Shown: positions 41,003 through 51,277, numbered from the stretch's first letter. The stretch is DNA of 64,000 nucleotides from an uncultured SAR86 cluster bacterium (GCA_902617045.1 CACMVA010000005.1:1-64000); one strand, 5' to 3'. Notes: generated from the sequence alone by a model not told the origin. Made by a program: numbers and translations.

Positions 41003-43438
41003 ATGAGATTTTTTAAATATACATTTTTATTCAGTTTATTCATTTTTTCTAATTATAGTATCACCCAAGATACTATTGATATTGAAGAAATAATTGTCAC
41101 AGCAACTAAAACAGAAAAAACTCTTCAAGAAGTTCCGGTTGCTGTTTCAGTAGTTACTGCTGATACAATTGAGAAAGCAAACATTATTGATATTCTTGAC
41201 TTAAAAGCAGTTGTTCCTTCACTTGATACAAGACAAAGAACAACATCTACACAATCTACATTTTTTATTAGGGGTTTTGGAAATGGTGATTACAATCAGG
41301 GTATTGAACCCTCTGTAGCAGTTTTTATCGATGGGATTTATAGATCTAAAATGCAGTCTCAGATTTCAGACTTACCAATAATTGAAAGAATAGAAGTACT
41401 GAGAGGCCCTCAAAGTACATTGTTTGGTAAGAATGCTACGGCAGGTGTTATTAATGTTGTAACAAAAAAGCCGTCTTTTGAAAAATCAGGTTTTATCTCT
41501 ACAACTTTTGGAAATTATAACTCAAAAAGGGTAAAACTATATTCAACTGGTCCTTTAAGTGAGACATCAGCTTATAGCTTTTCTGTTGGTTTAAATCAAT
41601 CTGATGGTTATGCAGATAACATTACAACAGGGAATGATGTTAATAACAGAGATAGATATAACATTAGAGGTGAGCTTTTAATTGAACCTAGTAGTGAGCT
41701 ATCAATTAGGATTACTGCAGACTATGATGAGTATGATGAAACATGTTGTACAGTTGGGAGTACAAGTTATGGTGTTGCAAATCAGATTGCAGCTGCTTTG
41801 GGAGGTCAAGTAATTCCAAATGATCCATATACTCAAAAAGTTTTTTATGACTTTGATCCTGATACCTCTGGTGACAACTCAGGACTCTCAGCGCATGTAA
41901 AATATGATTTAGACAATAAAGTATTTGAGAGCATTTCATCTATAAGAAGCTCATATATGGAAAACGTACAAGATGTTGATTTTGATGGTGCTCCAATTGT
42001 TAATCCTAGTCCAATAACACAGGATCTTGATCAAGTTACTCAAGAATTCAGACTTTATAGTGATAATGATTCAAATTTTAATTGGTTGATAGGAGCATAT
42101 TATTTTCAAGAGGATATGGATTATGAAGAATCTATTTATTATGGCCCCGCATTTAGACCATATATGGCAGCTTTTCTACCAGCCGGAGCTTTTGAAGGTT
42201 TAGAAGCGGCTTTTGGTCTTCCAATAGGAACCATTTTTCCAGCTGGTGTTGGAAACACTGAAACTGCAACACAGGACAACTCAAGTACTTCTATATTTAT
42301 GCAAGCTGACTTAGATTTATCTGAAAAGTTAAATATTCTTGCTGGCGTAAGTTATATGGAAGATGAAAAAACAGTTTCTTATAATCAAATAAATACTGAC
42401 TTCTTCTCTCAATTAGATTTTGTTGGTATAACAGCTGCTGGACTAATGCAATTGGGAATTCCAGCATCTCAAGCTCTTCTTTTAGCATCAGATCCAGTTC
42501 AAAACCCATTATTAGCCTTTCAAGCTCTTCAGTTGCTACCTCAGTTTGTAAATTTTCCAAATTCAGTAAATGATGGGAAAAGTAAGGATAACAATACAGA
42601 TTATAATTTGAAATTTACTTATGCTTTTAATGATTTTGCCTCTATATATGGTGGAGTCTCAACTGGGTTTAAAGCTTCAGCCTGGAATATTTCTAGGGAT
42701 TCAAGACCAACTGCTAATGAAATTGCAGGCTTATCAGCTGCTGGAACACCTGTTGGTCCAAATACAACCGTTGGGACTAGATATGCTAATCCTGAAAAAG
42801 CGGAGGTATTAGAACTCGGTGCTAAAATTGCTTTACCCACCGGTTATCTAAACATTGCAATCTTTGATCAAGAAATTGAAGATTTTCAAACTAATACATT
42901 TGTTGGAACTGGTTTTGTTCTTGCCAATGCTGGATCTCAATCTGCTGATGGATATGAATTTGATTTAGTTATTTCACCAACTGATAATATTGATCTTGCT
43001 CTTAGTGGATTATTTATTGATCCTATATATGACTCATATGTCGGTGCAGCGCCTGGTGATCTTTCTGGAACTGTTCCATCTAATACTCCAGAAGATACAA
43101 TTTCATCCACAATTACTTGGAGCTATAATGTTAATGGTTGGGACTCATTCTTAAGAATTTCACATCTCTATTCTAGCGAAGCACAGTTACTTGAAAATCC
43201 CGTTCACCAGGCATTAATTGAAGCACAAGGTAATGGTTATAGAAAGCAAGATACTCTAAATTTAACTGCTGGTTTTGAGAAGGAAAATTTATCAATAACT
43301 TTATGGGGTAAAAATATAAATGATGATGAGTATTTAACATCTGCATTTATTGGTGTTGCTGATTTATCTGAGACTACATTTTTTGGATACCCAAATAGTT
43401 TTAAGAGTTATGGTTTGACTCTAAATTACTCTTTTTAA
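41003..43438 (+). CDS. TonB-dependent receptor
   Basis: TEKTLQEVPVAVSVVTADTIEKANI, IERIEVLRGPQSTLFGKNATAGVINVVTKKP, C-terminal SYGLTLNYSF. Confidence 0.96.
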   Translation: MRFFKYTFLFSLFIFSNYSITQDTIDIEEIIVTATKTEKTLQEVPVAVSVVTADTIEKANIIDILDLKAVVPSLDTRQRTTSTQSTFFIRGFGNGDYNQGIEPSVAVFIDGIYRSKMQSQISDLPIIERIEVLRGPQSTLFGKNATAGVINVVTKKPSFEKSGFISTTFGNYNSKRVKLYSTGPLSETSAYSFSVGLNQSDGYADNITTGNDVNNRDRYNIRGELLIEPSSELSIRITADYDEYDETCCTVGSTSYGVANQIAAALGGQVIPNDPYTQKVFYDFDPDTSGDNSGLSAHVKYDLDNKVFESISSIRSSYMENVQDVDFDGAPIVNPSPITQDLDQVTQEFRLYSDNDSNFNWLIGAYYFQEDMDYEESIYYGPAFRPYMAAFLPAGAFEGLEAAFGLPIGTIFPAGVGNTETATQDNSSTSIFMQADLDLSEKLNILAGVSYMEDEKTVSYNQINTDFFSQLDFVGITAAGLMQLGIPASQALLLASDPVQNPLLAFQALQLLPQFVNFPNSVNDGKSKDNNTDYNLKFTYAFNDFASIYGGVSTGFKASAWNISRDSRPTANEIAGLSAAGTPVGPNTTVGTRYANPEKAEVLELGAKIALPTGYLNIAIFDQEIEDFQTNTFVGTGFVLANAGSQSADGYEFDLVISPTDNIDLALSGLFIDPIYDSYVGAAPGDLSGTVPSNTPEDTISSTITWSYNVNGWDSFLRISHLYSSEAQLLENPVHQALIEAQGNGYRKQDTLNLTAGFEKENLSITLWGKNINDDEYLTSAFIGVADLSETTFFGYPNSFKSYGLTLNYSF

Positions 43439-43460
43439 TATTTGAAACAATGCTAACAAT

Positions 43461-43484
43461 AAAAGGGTTCATTTGAACCCTTTT
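43461..43484. terminator. Bidirectional terminator between TonB receptor and tRNA-Arg
   Basis: AAAAGGGTTC-ATTT-GAACCCTTTT. Confidence 0.85.
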
Positions 43485-43488
43485 ATAC

Positions 43489-43565
43489 TGGCGCGCCCGG
43501 GAAGATTCGAACTCCCGACCCCTTGGTTCGAAGCCAAGTACTCTGTCCAACTGAGCTACAGGCGC
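43489..43565 (-). tRNA. tRNA-Arg (TCG anticodon)
   Basis: RC: GCGCCTGTAGCTCAGTTGGACAGAGTACTTGGCTTCGAACCAAGGGGTCGGGAGTTCGAATCTTCCCGGGCGCGCCA. Confidence 0.95.
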
Positions 43566-43682
43566 TAAGCTTGACATAGATTAATTCAATCTAACGAAAG
43601 TATCAAAATTTATCTAGATAAATATTGTAAGAAAATGACCCAAATCTTATAATTTATGCATCATTTTTCTTTGGGGGAATTA

Positions 43683-45830
43683 ATGAAACATATTAGAAAT
43701 GCACTTCTAACTATAATAGGTCTATATATATTAATTTTAGGTTTAGTCTATGTTGATGTATATGATAGTAGGCCAATAATCAGTTTATTTAAAAATATAC
43801 AATCTGATTCTGCTCTTGAGATTGTTGATTTTTCTATAGAGAAAAAAGTTAGCTCTAAAACTAAACCAAATCCTAATAAGGATAGGAATCCTTATTATGG
43901 AGATTTACATGTACACACAAAATATTCTTTTGATGCCTATGTATTTGGTGTAACAGCATCACCAGATGATGCATATAGATATGCTAAAGGAGAGGGCGTT
44001 AAACATCCTCTTGGTTATGAAATGAAGCTTAGAGAGCCATTAGATTTCTATGCAGTGACAGATCACGGTTTTTATATGGGCATGATTCAGGCATATGCTG
44101 ATACTACAACAGATATCTCTCAAAATGTTTTTGCTGAGCCTTTTCATAATTTAAATAGATTAGATAATTTAACCGTTGAATCAGCGGGAGAAAGATCAAA
44201 TATTTTTAGTTCTGTTCTTGGTGCAACAATTATTCAACCATATCCAGATTGGCATCCAAAATTATTAAAAGCATATTTAACTAGAAATACTCAAGATGCT
44301 CTTCAATCATTTGATTATGATATACATAAATCTGCCTGGGCTGATGTTGCAAGATCAGCAAATGAGCATAACGATCCAGGGCATTTTACAACTTTTATTG
44401 GATATGAGTTTACAACCTCAACAGATATTGAAGGTGGAAATTTACATAGAAATGTTATCTTTAATTCGTCGAAAGCATCTATTAGGCCATGGACAAGAAT
44501 AGATTCTATTAATCCAGAAGATCTATGGACATGGCAGGATAAATTAAGAGATAAAGGTGTTGATACTATTGCAATACCTCATAATTCAAATGGTTCTAAT
44601 GGCCAAATGTTTGAAATGGAGTCATTTAAAGGTAATGCGCTTGATTTAGAGTATGCAAATAAGAGAATGAGAAATGAGCCAATAGTTGAGATCACGCAAG
44701 TAAAAGGGACTTCAGATACACATCCATTGTTATCACCAGATGATGAATGGGCTGATTTTGAAATTATGGATGTGAGAGTAGGAAGTCGACCTCCAACTTA
44801 TAGTAAACCTTCAGGATCATATGTAAGAGAAGCATACCTAAATGGCCTTACTTTAGAATTTACAAAACAAGGCAATCCTTATAAATTTGGTTTAATAGGC
44901 TCTACTGATACTCATGTTGTTGCAGCCTCACTTGATGAATCTAATTTTTGGTCAAAGGTAGGGCTTCTTGATGGTGATCCTGAAAATAGAGGCTCGGTTC
45001 CATTAAAAGAGGAGAATGTTGAAAGATTAGATGAATATATGAGAGCTTTTAATCAACCTGTTAGTAGAGTAAGTTTAGAACAGGGAGAGTATGCAAATAC
45101 AGGTTTTACTCAATGGGGTGCTTCAGGATTAGCTGCTGTATGGGCTGAAGAAAATACAAGAGAATCAATTTTTAATGCATTTAGAAGAAAAGAAACTTTT
45201 GCAACAACTGGAACAAGAATAGCTGTAAGATTTTTTGGTGGATATAATCTTTCATCAATTGATTTAAATTCAGAATACCTTGTTAGTCAGGCCTATCAAA
45301 AAGGTGTAACTATGGGTTCTGATCTATTACACAATGAAAATAAAATTCCAGAATTTCTCGTATGGGCGCAAAGGGATAAAAATGGAGCTCCACTCCAAAG
45401 AATCCAAATTATAAAAGGTTGGATTGATAATAATAGTGGAAGACCAAAAGAAAAGGTTTATGATGTGGCGTGTTCTGATGGAATGCAGCCTGATCCAGCA
45501 ACTAATAGATGTCCAGACAATGGAGCTCGAGTAAATATTAACGATTGCTCAATTAGTACAAATGTTGGCTCATCTGAGTTAAAAACTGTTTGGAAAGATC
45601 CAGAATTTGCTCCTGATGATAAAACTTTTTATTACGTACGTGTACTAGAAAATCCAACATGCAGATGGAGTACATGGGATGCAATTAAAGCAGGGTATAA
45701 ACCTAGAGAAGGTTTACATGAAACAATACAAGAAAGGGCTTGGTCTTCACCAATATGGTATATTCCAGAACAGTCTGATGTTGAAGTGGTTCCACTTGGA
45801 GGAACAATTCAATTAAGGAATATTGACTAG
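43683..45830 (+). CDS. DUF3604 protein (PHP-like, membrane-anchored)
   Basis: N-terminal TM; YYGDLHVHTKYSFDAYVFG, DFYAVTDHG, HFTTFIGYEFT, IPHNSNGSNGQMF, GSTDTHVV. Confidence 0.9.
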   Translation: MKHIRNALLTIIGLYILILGLVYVDVYDSRPIISLFKNIQSDSALEIVDFSIEKKVSSKTKPNPNKDRNPYYGDLHVHTKYSFDAYVFGVTASPDDAYRYAKGEGVKHPLGYEMKLREPLDFYAVTDHGFYMGMIQAYADTTTDISQNVFAEPFHNLNRLDNLTVESAGERSNIFSSVLGATIIQPYPDWHPKLLKAYLTRNTQDALQSFDYDIHKSAWADVARSANEHNDPGHFTTFIGYEFTTSTDIEGGNLHRNVIFNSSKASIRPWTRIDSINPEDLWTWQDKLRDKGVDTIAIPHNSNGSNGQMFEMESFKGNALDLEYANKRMRNEPIVEITQVKGTSDTHPLLSPDDEWADFEIMDVRVGSRPPTYSKPSGSYVREAYLNGLTLEFTKQGNPYKFGLIGSTDTHVVAASLDESNFWSKVGLLDGDPENRGSVPLKEENVERLDEYMRAFNQPVSRVSLEQGEYANTGFTQWGASGLAAVWAEENTRESIFNAFRRKETFATTGTRIAVRFFGGYNLSSIDLNSEYLVSQAYQKGVTMGSDLLHNENKIPEFLVWAQRDKNGAPLQRIQIIKGWIDNNSGRPKEKVYDVACSDGMQPDPATNRCPDNGARVNINDCSISTNVGSSELKTVWKDPEFAPDDKTFYYVRVLENPTCRWSTWDAIKAGYKPREGLHETIQERAWSSPIWYIPEQSDVEVVPLGGTIQLRNID

Positions 45831-45850
45831 ATTTATTCTATTAAATCAAA

Positions 45851-46645
45851 TTGAAGTATAAATTATCTATATTTTTTATTATTGGATTAACTTTATATCT
45901 TATTGATATAGGGTTAAATTCTTACGATGAAAAAGAAATATATATAAGTGATCAAGAGATTATAAGTCTAGTAACTGCATGGAAATCTCAAGTTGGCAGA
46001 AATCCAAATGACGATGAAATAGCTCGTATTATAAATAATCTTGTAGAAGAAGAAATCTTGTATAGAGAAGCTCTAAAGTTAGGTTTAGACAGAGAAGATC
46101 GAATCATTAAAAGGAGGCTAGCTCAAAAAATATCTTTTTTAAAGCAAGAATCAGTACCAGATTCACCTTCAAATGATGATTTAATTAAATACTTCAATGA
46201 TAATAATGACAAATATTTTATTGATTCTAAATATACTTTTAGTCACTATTTTTTTTCATCTGAAAATAATTCTATAGAAAGATCATCACAAGCTTTTAAA
46301 GATTTATCTAATAGGATTCCTATTAATTCTGATCCTTTTTTCTTAGGCAAGAATTTTGCTGACGTTAGTATAAAAAAAATTAAAAGTGAATTTGGTAAAG
46401 ATTTTAGTTCACACTTTATAAATGTTGAACTTAATAAATGGATTGGTCCAATAGAGTCACCATTTGGTCACCATATCATATATGTAACAAATTATACTGA
46501 AGGTTATCTTCCAAATATTACAGATGTTTTAAAACAAGTTGAGGTTGATTTTTTGCAGAATAAAAGGGACGAGGCAATTGAGAACTATTTAAATCAAATA
46601 AGATCTGAATATAAAATTTATATAAATCCAGATTTACAAATTTAA
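45851..46645 (+). CDS. Peptidyl-prolyl cis-trans isomerase, parvulin-like
   Basis: DEIARIINNLVEEEILYREALKLGLDREDRIIKRRLAQKI; C-terminal PIESPFGHHIIYVT; apparent TTG start. Confidence 0.8.
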   Translation: MKYKLSIFFIIGLTLYLIDIGLNSYDEKEIYISDQEIISLVTAWKSQVGRNPNDDEIARIINNLVEEEILYREALKLGLDREDRIIKRRLAQKISFLKQESVPDSPSNDDLIKYFNDNNDKYFIDSKYTFSHYFFSSENNSIERSSQAFKDLSNRIPINSDPFFLGKNFADVSIKKIKSEFGKDFSSHFINVELNKWIGPIESPFGHHIIYVTNYTEGYLPNITDVLKQVEVDFLQNKRDEAIENYLNQIRSEYKIYINPDLQI

Positions 46646-47592
46646 TGAAAAGTTTTCTTTTTGCTTTATTTTTTTTAGGATCATTAGATATAAATTCTCA
46701 TGAATTTAATCCAGCTCATCTAGTTATAAAGCAATTAAATGATGATCTTTCATATGAAGCTGTATGGATGTATCCATATAAAAATATTGGCAAAAGAGCT
46801 GAAGTAATTTTCCCTGATAAATGTTCAGCTGAATCAAATGATCTTTTTTACCAAGGAAAATATATAAATGAGATCATATTTTTGGACTGTTTGTCGACTC
46901 TAAAGGGATCGTCAATCGAAATTATTAATCTTAGTGTATTAACAGATGCTTTAATAACAATAAACTTTAATGATGATACATTTCAGGGACTTGTAAATGT
47001 TCAAAATAATGTTCTAAATATTCCCTTAGAGAGTAATTATTATCCTTCCTCCTATTTACAGCTAGGTTTTTCTCATTTGTTTGATGGTTTAGATCATATT
47101 TTATTTATTTTTGGATTACTTTTTTGTATATCTGGATTTATAAATATAATTAAGACTATTACAGCTTTTACAATAGCACACAGTATTACACTTGGATTAA
47201 CAGTTTTTGAACTAATATCGTTACCCCAAGGAACCATTGAGGCTTTGATTGCATTAACTATTGTATATTTAGCAACTGAGATAAATCGAAATAAAGGATC
47301 AGTAAAAACACCTTGGATAATGGCATTTGGTTTTGGTTTGCTTCATGGTCTAGGCTTTGCTGGAGCTTTAATGGATATTGGTATAGCAAACAACAATATG
47401 CTTTTGTCGTTATTCTTTTTTAATGTTGGTATAGAGATTGCTCAAATAGCTTTAATACCAATACCCTTAATAATTTTATTAATATCAAATAAGTTTAATA
47501 TCACTGAAATTACTAAAATCATTGTAAGTTTATGTATTGGTGGAATGGGTTTCTATTGGTTTATAGACCGTGTAATTGGTATTATTCTTTAA
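46645..47592 (+). CDS. HupE/UreJ family membrane protein
   Basis: LGFSHLFDGLDHILFIFGLL, FTIAHSITLGLTV, FGFGLLHGLGFAGAL. Confidence 0.92.
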   Translation: MKSFLFALFFLGSLDINSHEFNPAHLVIKQLNDDLSYEAVWMYPYKNIGKRAEVIFPDKCSAESNDLFYQGKYINEIIFLDCLSTLKGSSIEIINLSVLTDALITINFNDDTFQGLVNVQNNVLNIPLESNYYPSSYLQLGFSHLFDGLDHILFIFGLLFCISGFINIIKTITAFTIAHSITLGLTVFELISLPQGTIEALIALTIVYLATEINRNKGSVKTPWIMAFGFGLLHGLGFAGALMDIGIANNNMLLSLFFFNVGIEIAQIALIPIPLIILLISNKFNITEITKIIVSLCIGGMGFYWFIDRVIGIIL

Positions 47593-47608
47593 ATAATTTT
47601 ATATATAT

Positions 47609-48799
47609 ATGTTTTTTTCCAATAAAAATGTTCTTATCGGAGTGACTGGCGGCATTGCAGCTTATAAGTCTGCAGAAATTATTCGTCTTTTTAAAAAAGA
47701 CGGAGCTGATGTAAGAGTCGTTATGACTGAATCAGCTAAAGAATTTATAACCCCTTTAACTCTTCAAGCAATCTCAGGAAATGAGATACACGATTCTTTG
47801 CTTGATGCTAGAGCTGAGTCAGCTATGGGCCATATTGAATTAGCAAAGTGGGCTGACATAATATTGATAGCACCATGCACCGCAGAGACAATCTCAAAAA
47901 TTACTCATGGTAGAGCCGATGATTTAATTGGAGCAATACTTCTTGCTTCAAAAGCAAATAAATATATTGCCCCAGCAATGAATATGAATATGTGGACAGA
48001 TGAAAGTACTCAGGATAACTACAATACTCTACTAAAAAGAGATTTATCTTTTATTGGTCCTGGGATAGGTGAGCAAGCATGTGGAGATATAGGGCCTGGC
48101 AGAATGGAAGAACCTGACAAAATCATAGACTTCATAAAAAGTACATTTAAGTCTGGGCCTCTTTCTGGCAAGAATATAACAATAACAGCAGGTCCAACAA
48201 GAGAACAAATAGATCCAGTTAGATTTATTTCAAATAATAGTTCTGGAAAAATGGGATATGCATTAGCTGACGCAGCTATTGAAGCAGGAGCATTTGTAAA
48301 CTTAGTTAGTGGACCAGTATCAATAAAAGCAAATAAACATGCTAATTTAATAAAAGTTAATTCAGCTAAAGAAATGTTAGATAAAGTTGTTAAATCTATG
48401 AATGATTCAGATATTTTTATTGGATGTGCTGCTGTTTCAGATTTTAGACCATCTGGTTACTCAGATAGAAAAATTAAAAAAGAGGACATAAAAAATATTG
48501 ATATACACCTTAAAAAAAATGAAGATATTTTGAGCTACGTTGCCTCAAACTATCCTGAAGCATTCGTTATAGGATTTGCTGCTGAAACTGCTGATGTTAA
48601 TACAAATGCAAAGAAAAAACTTAAATCAAAGAATTTAAATATGATTATTTCAAATGATGTCTCGGATAAATCAATTGGTTTTGATGTTGATCATAACGAG
48701 GTAAATGTAATTACAAATAAAGAAACAATTTTTCTTAAAAAGGATAAAAAGATTAGAATAGCAAGAGAGATTTTTAAAATAATAGCTTCAAATATTTAA
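47609..48799 (+). CDS. coaBC: Bifunctional phosphopantothenoylcysteine decarboxylase / phosphopantothenate-cysteine ligase
   Basis: VLIGVTGGIAAYKSAEIIR, APAMNMNMW, ITAGPTREQIDPVRFISNNSSGKMGYALA. Confidence 0.96.
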   Translation: MFFSNKNVLIGVTGGIAAYKSAEIIRLFKKDGADVRVVMTESAKEFITPLTLQAISGNEIHDSLLDARAESAMGHIELAKWADIILIAPCTAETISKITHGRADDLIGAILLASKANKYIAPAMNMNMWTDESTQDNYNTLLKRDLSFIGPGIGEQACGDIGPGRMEEPDKIIDFIKSTFKSGPLSGKNITITAGPTREQIDPVRFISNNSSGKMGYALADAAIEAGAFVNLVSGPVSIKANKHANLIKVNSAKEMLDKVVKSMNDSDIFIGCAAVSDFRPSGYSDRKIKKEDIKNIDIHLKKNEDILSYVASNYPEAFVIGFAAETADVNTNAKKKLKSKNLNMIISNDVSDKSIGFDVDHNEVNVITNKETIFLKKDKKIRIAREIFKIIASNI

Positions 48800-48807
48800 T
48801 TTTCATT

Positions 48808-49623
48808 ATGTCAAGTAAGTCAGATTACAAATTAGTTACTTTAGATACTTTAAATAGATATAAAGAGAAAAATGAGAAATTTACATGTTTAACAGCCTAC
48901 GAATCAACAATGGCATCTGTTATTAGTAAAGCTGGTGTAGATATTATTTTAGTTGGTGATAGCTTAGGTATGGTAGTTCAGGGCCACGATAGCACTCTGC
49001 CTGTAACCATGGATCAGCTCGTTTACCACCTTGAGTGTGTTGTTAATGGCAATAACGGATCTCATATAATGGCTGATATGCCTTTTATGAGCTATGCAAC
49101 TGATGATCTCGGATTGGAAAATGCAAAAAGATTAATGCAAGCTGGTGCTAACTCAGTAAAGATTGAGGGTGGTGAATGGATTTCAAAAATGGCTAAAGCA
49201 CTTTCTGATAGAGGAATACCCGTTTGTGCTCATATGGGACTTACACCTCAAACAATTAACAGATTAGGAGGTCATAGAGTTCAAGGCAGAGACCCATCTC
49301 AGAAAGAAAAAATTATCAATGAAGCAATGTCACTTGAAAAAGCAGGCGCAGCCATGCTTTTGTTGGAGTGCGTTCCTGATGAGTTAGCTAAAGAAGTAAC
49401 TAAAGAATTAAAAATCCCAGTAATTGGTATAGGTGCTGGCGTTCATACCGATGGTCAAATTATGGTTGTTCATGACATGTTAGGAATATCATGTCTAGAT
49501 AACCCTCCCAAATTTGTAAAAAACTTTATGGAAGAATCCTCATCAATTAAAAATGCTATAGAGAACTATGTAAAAGAGGTTAAAAATCTTAAATTTCCAT
49601 CAGATGAATATACATTTAAATAA
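48808..49623 (+). CDS. panB: 3-methyl-2-oxobutanoate hydroxymethyltransferase
   Basis: LTAYESTMASVISKAGVDIILVGDSLGMVVQGHDSTLPVTMD. Confidence 0.97.
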   Translation: MSSKSDYKLVTLDTLNRYKEKNEKFTCLTAYESTMASVISKAGVDIILVGDSLGMVVQGHDSTLPVTMDQLVYHLECVVNGNNGSHIMADMPFMSYATDDLGLENAKRLMQAGANSVKIEGGEWISKMAKALSDRGIPVCAHMGLTPQTINRLGGHRVQGRDPSQKEKIINEAMSLEKAGAAMLLLECVPDELAKEVTKELKIPVIGIGAGVHTDGQIMVVHDMLGISCLDNPPKFVKNFMEESSSIKNAIENYVKEVKNLKFPSDEYTFK

Positions 49624-49625
49624 GA

Positions 49626-50444
49626 TTGAAAATTTATAACTCCATTTCAGAATTTACAAATATAAAAGATAACCTAACTGAACTAACTTTTGTACCAACA
49701 ATGGGAAACCTCCATCAAGGACATATCTCCCTGATAAATCTTGCAAAACAATATGAAAATGAAATTATTTCATCTATTTTTATAAATAGACTTCAATTTA
49801 ATGATAAAAATGATTATGAAAAATATCCTAAATCACTTGAAAGTGATATTGAGTTATTAGAAAAGAATGGTTGTGATCATCTTCTTATTCCTGATGAATC
49901 AATATTAGACGATATAAAATTAATAAAAGCTCCTTCAAAATCAAAAAAACTATGTGGAAAAAATAGACCAGGCCATTTTGATGGTGTTTTAACAATATTA
50001 AATAGATTTTTTAAATTAATTAATCCAAAAATATCAATATTTGGAAAGAAAGACTACCAGCAATTTTTGTTAGTTAAGGAATTTGTCATTAAAAATTACT
50101 CAAATATTAAAATTATTGGTGGTGATACAATAAGAGAAGATTCTGGACTAGCCTTATCTTCAAGAAATAACCTTTTATCAGAAAAGGAAAAAAATATTGC
50201 GTCATCTATATACAAAGTTCTGTGTGATATTAAGTCGTCTAAAAATTTATTAAATACAGAACTGTTGGATAATAAAAAAAAATATTTAACAAAATTAGGG
50301 TTTGAGGTTGATTATTTAACCATATGTGATGCTTCAACTCTTGAAGACAGTTTTTCAATTGATACAAACGATCTATTAGTTGCTGTTGCAGCAAAACTTG
50401 GTGAAGTAAGGTTAATAGATAATATTTTATTAACAAAACTTTAA
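49626..50444 (+). CDS. panC: Pantothenate synthetase
   Basis: FVPTMGNLHQGHISLINLAK, FGKKDYQQF, REDSGLALSSRN. Confidence 0.96.
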   Translation: MKIYNSISEFTNIKDNLTELTFVPTMGNLHQGHISLINLAKQYENEIISSIFINRLQFNDKNDYEKYPKSLESDIELLEKNGCDHLLIPDESILDDIKLIKAPSKSKKLCGKNRPGHFDGVLTILNRFFKLINPKISIFGKKDYQQFLLVKEFVIKNYSNIKIIGGDTIREDSGLALSSRNNLLSEKEKNIASSIYKVLCDIKSSKNLLNTELLDNKKKYLTKLGFEVDYLTICDASTLEDSFSIDTNDLLVAVAAKLGEVRLIDNILLTKL

Positions 50445-50477
50445 TAATTTTTAATATTTCACTATACTTTCGTCCCT

Positions 50478-50867
50478 ATGAATAAAACATTACTAAAATC
50501 TAAACTTCATCGAATTAATGTCACACAAGTTGAGCTTGACTATGAAGGTTCATGTGCTGTCGATAGAGATTTCTTAAAATTAGCCGGTATGCAGGAATAC
50601 GAAAAAGTTGATGTTTACAATGTTACTAATGGTGAGAGATTTTCAACATACTTAATCTTAGCTGAAGCAGGATCAAAAACGTTATCTATAAATGGTGCAG
50701 CAGCCCACAAAGTTTCTATTGATGATGTTGTAATTATATGCACATATGGTTCATATGATGAGACAGAAGCCAAGACTCATATTCCAACATTAGTATATTT
50801 CGACAAAAGTAATAATGTGACAAAAGTGAAAAACACTATACCCGAGCAAAAACTTAAATCAGTTTAA
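50478..50867 (+). CDS. panD: Aspartate 1-decarboxylase
   Basis: LLKSKLHRINVTQVELDYEGSCAVDRDFL with Gly-Ser processing site; NGAAAHK. Confidence 0.97.
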   Translation: MNKTLLKSKLHRINVTQVELDYEGSCAVDRDFLKLAGMQEYEKVDVYNVTNGERFSTYLILAEAGSKTLSINGAAAHKVSIDDVVIICTYGSYDETEAKTHIPTLVYFDKSNNVTKVKNTIPEQKLKSV

Positions 50868-50868
50868 T

Positions 50869-50979
50869 CTAAAAGATAAAATAGGTATCGCCAATAAAGA
50901 AACCGCAAAAGAAAAAAGCAAGTGCCCATAGGGGTTCGTTTTTACAGAAATCAATTAACTTTTCAATGTAATCGTTCAT
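50869..50979 (-). CDS. Unannotated 36-aa putative single-pass membrane peptide
   Basis: RC reads MNDYIEKLIDFCKNEPLWALAFFFCGFFIGDTYFIF*; fills the gap between panD and tRNA-Arg. Confidence 0.55.
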   Translation of the reverse strand: MNDYIEKLIDFCKNEPLWALAFFFCGFFIGDTYFIF

Positions 50980-51023
50980 AGCTATTGTTATGCAATTTAC
51001 ATACCAATACACTTACAGACGAT

Positions 51024-51101
51024 TGGCGCGCCCGGAGAGATTCGAACTCCCGACCTCTTGGTTCGTAGCCAAGCACTCTAATCCAACTGAGCTACGGGCG
51101 C
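51024..51101 (-). tRNA. tRNA-Arg (ACG anticodon)
   Basis: RC: GCGCCCGTAGCTCAGTTGGATTAGAGTGCTTGGCTACGAACCAAGAGGTCGGGAGTTCGAATCTCTCCGGGCGCGCCA. Confidence 0.95.
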
Positions 51102-51106
51102 GATTA

Positions 51107-51277
51107 CTAAACTTTGCGTGCTTCTTCTGGAAGCATTACAGGAATACCATCTCTAATTGGATAAGCCAAACCGGATTCTTTACAAATTAACTCATTTGTA
51201 CTTTCATCGTATGACAGTGTTTTTTTTGAAACCGGACACACTAATATTTCTAGTAATGTTTTATCTATGGTTGTCAT
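51107..51277 (-). CDS. Trm112/YcaR family protein
   Basis: [47 protein letters not shown]; start trimmed. Confidence 0.9.
   Translation of the reverse strand: MTTIDKTLLEILVCPVSKKTLSYDESTNELICKESGLAYPIRDGIPVMLPEEARKV

Noticed and set aside
50990-51190. 66-aa plus-strand [43 protein letters not shown]...
   Set aside because: It is the antisense read-through of tRNA-Arg(ACG); the RPERFELPTSWFVAKHSNPTELRA peptide is a typical tRNA-antisense artefact
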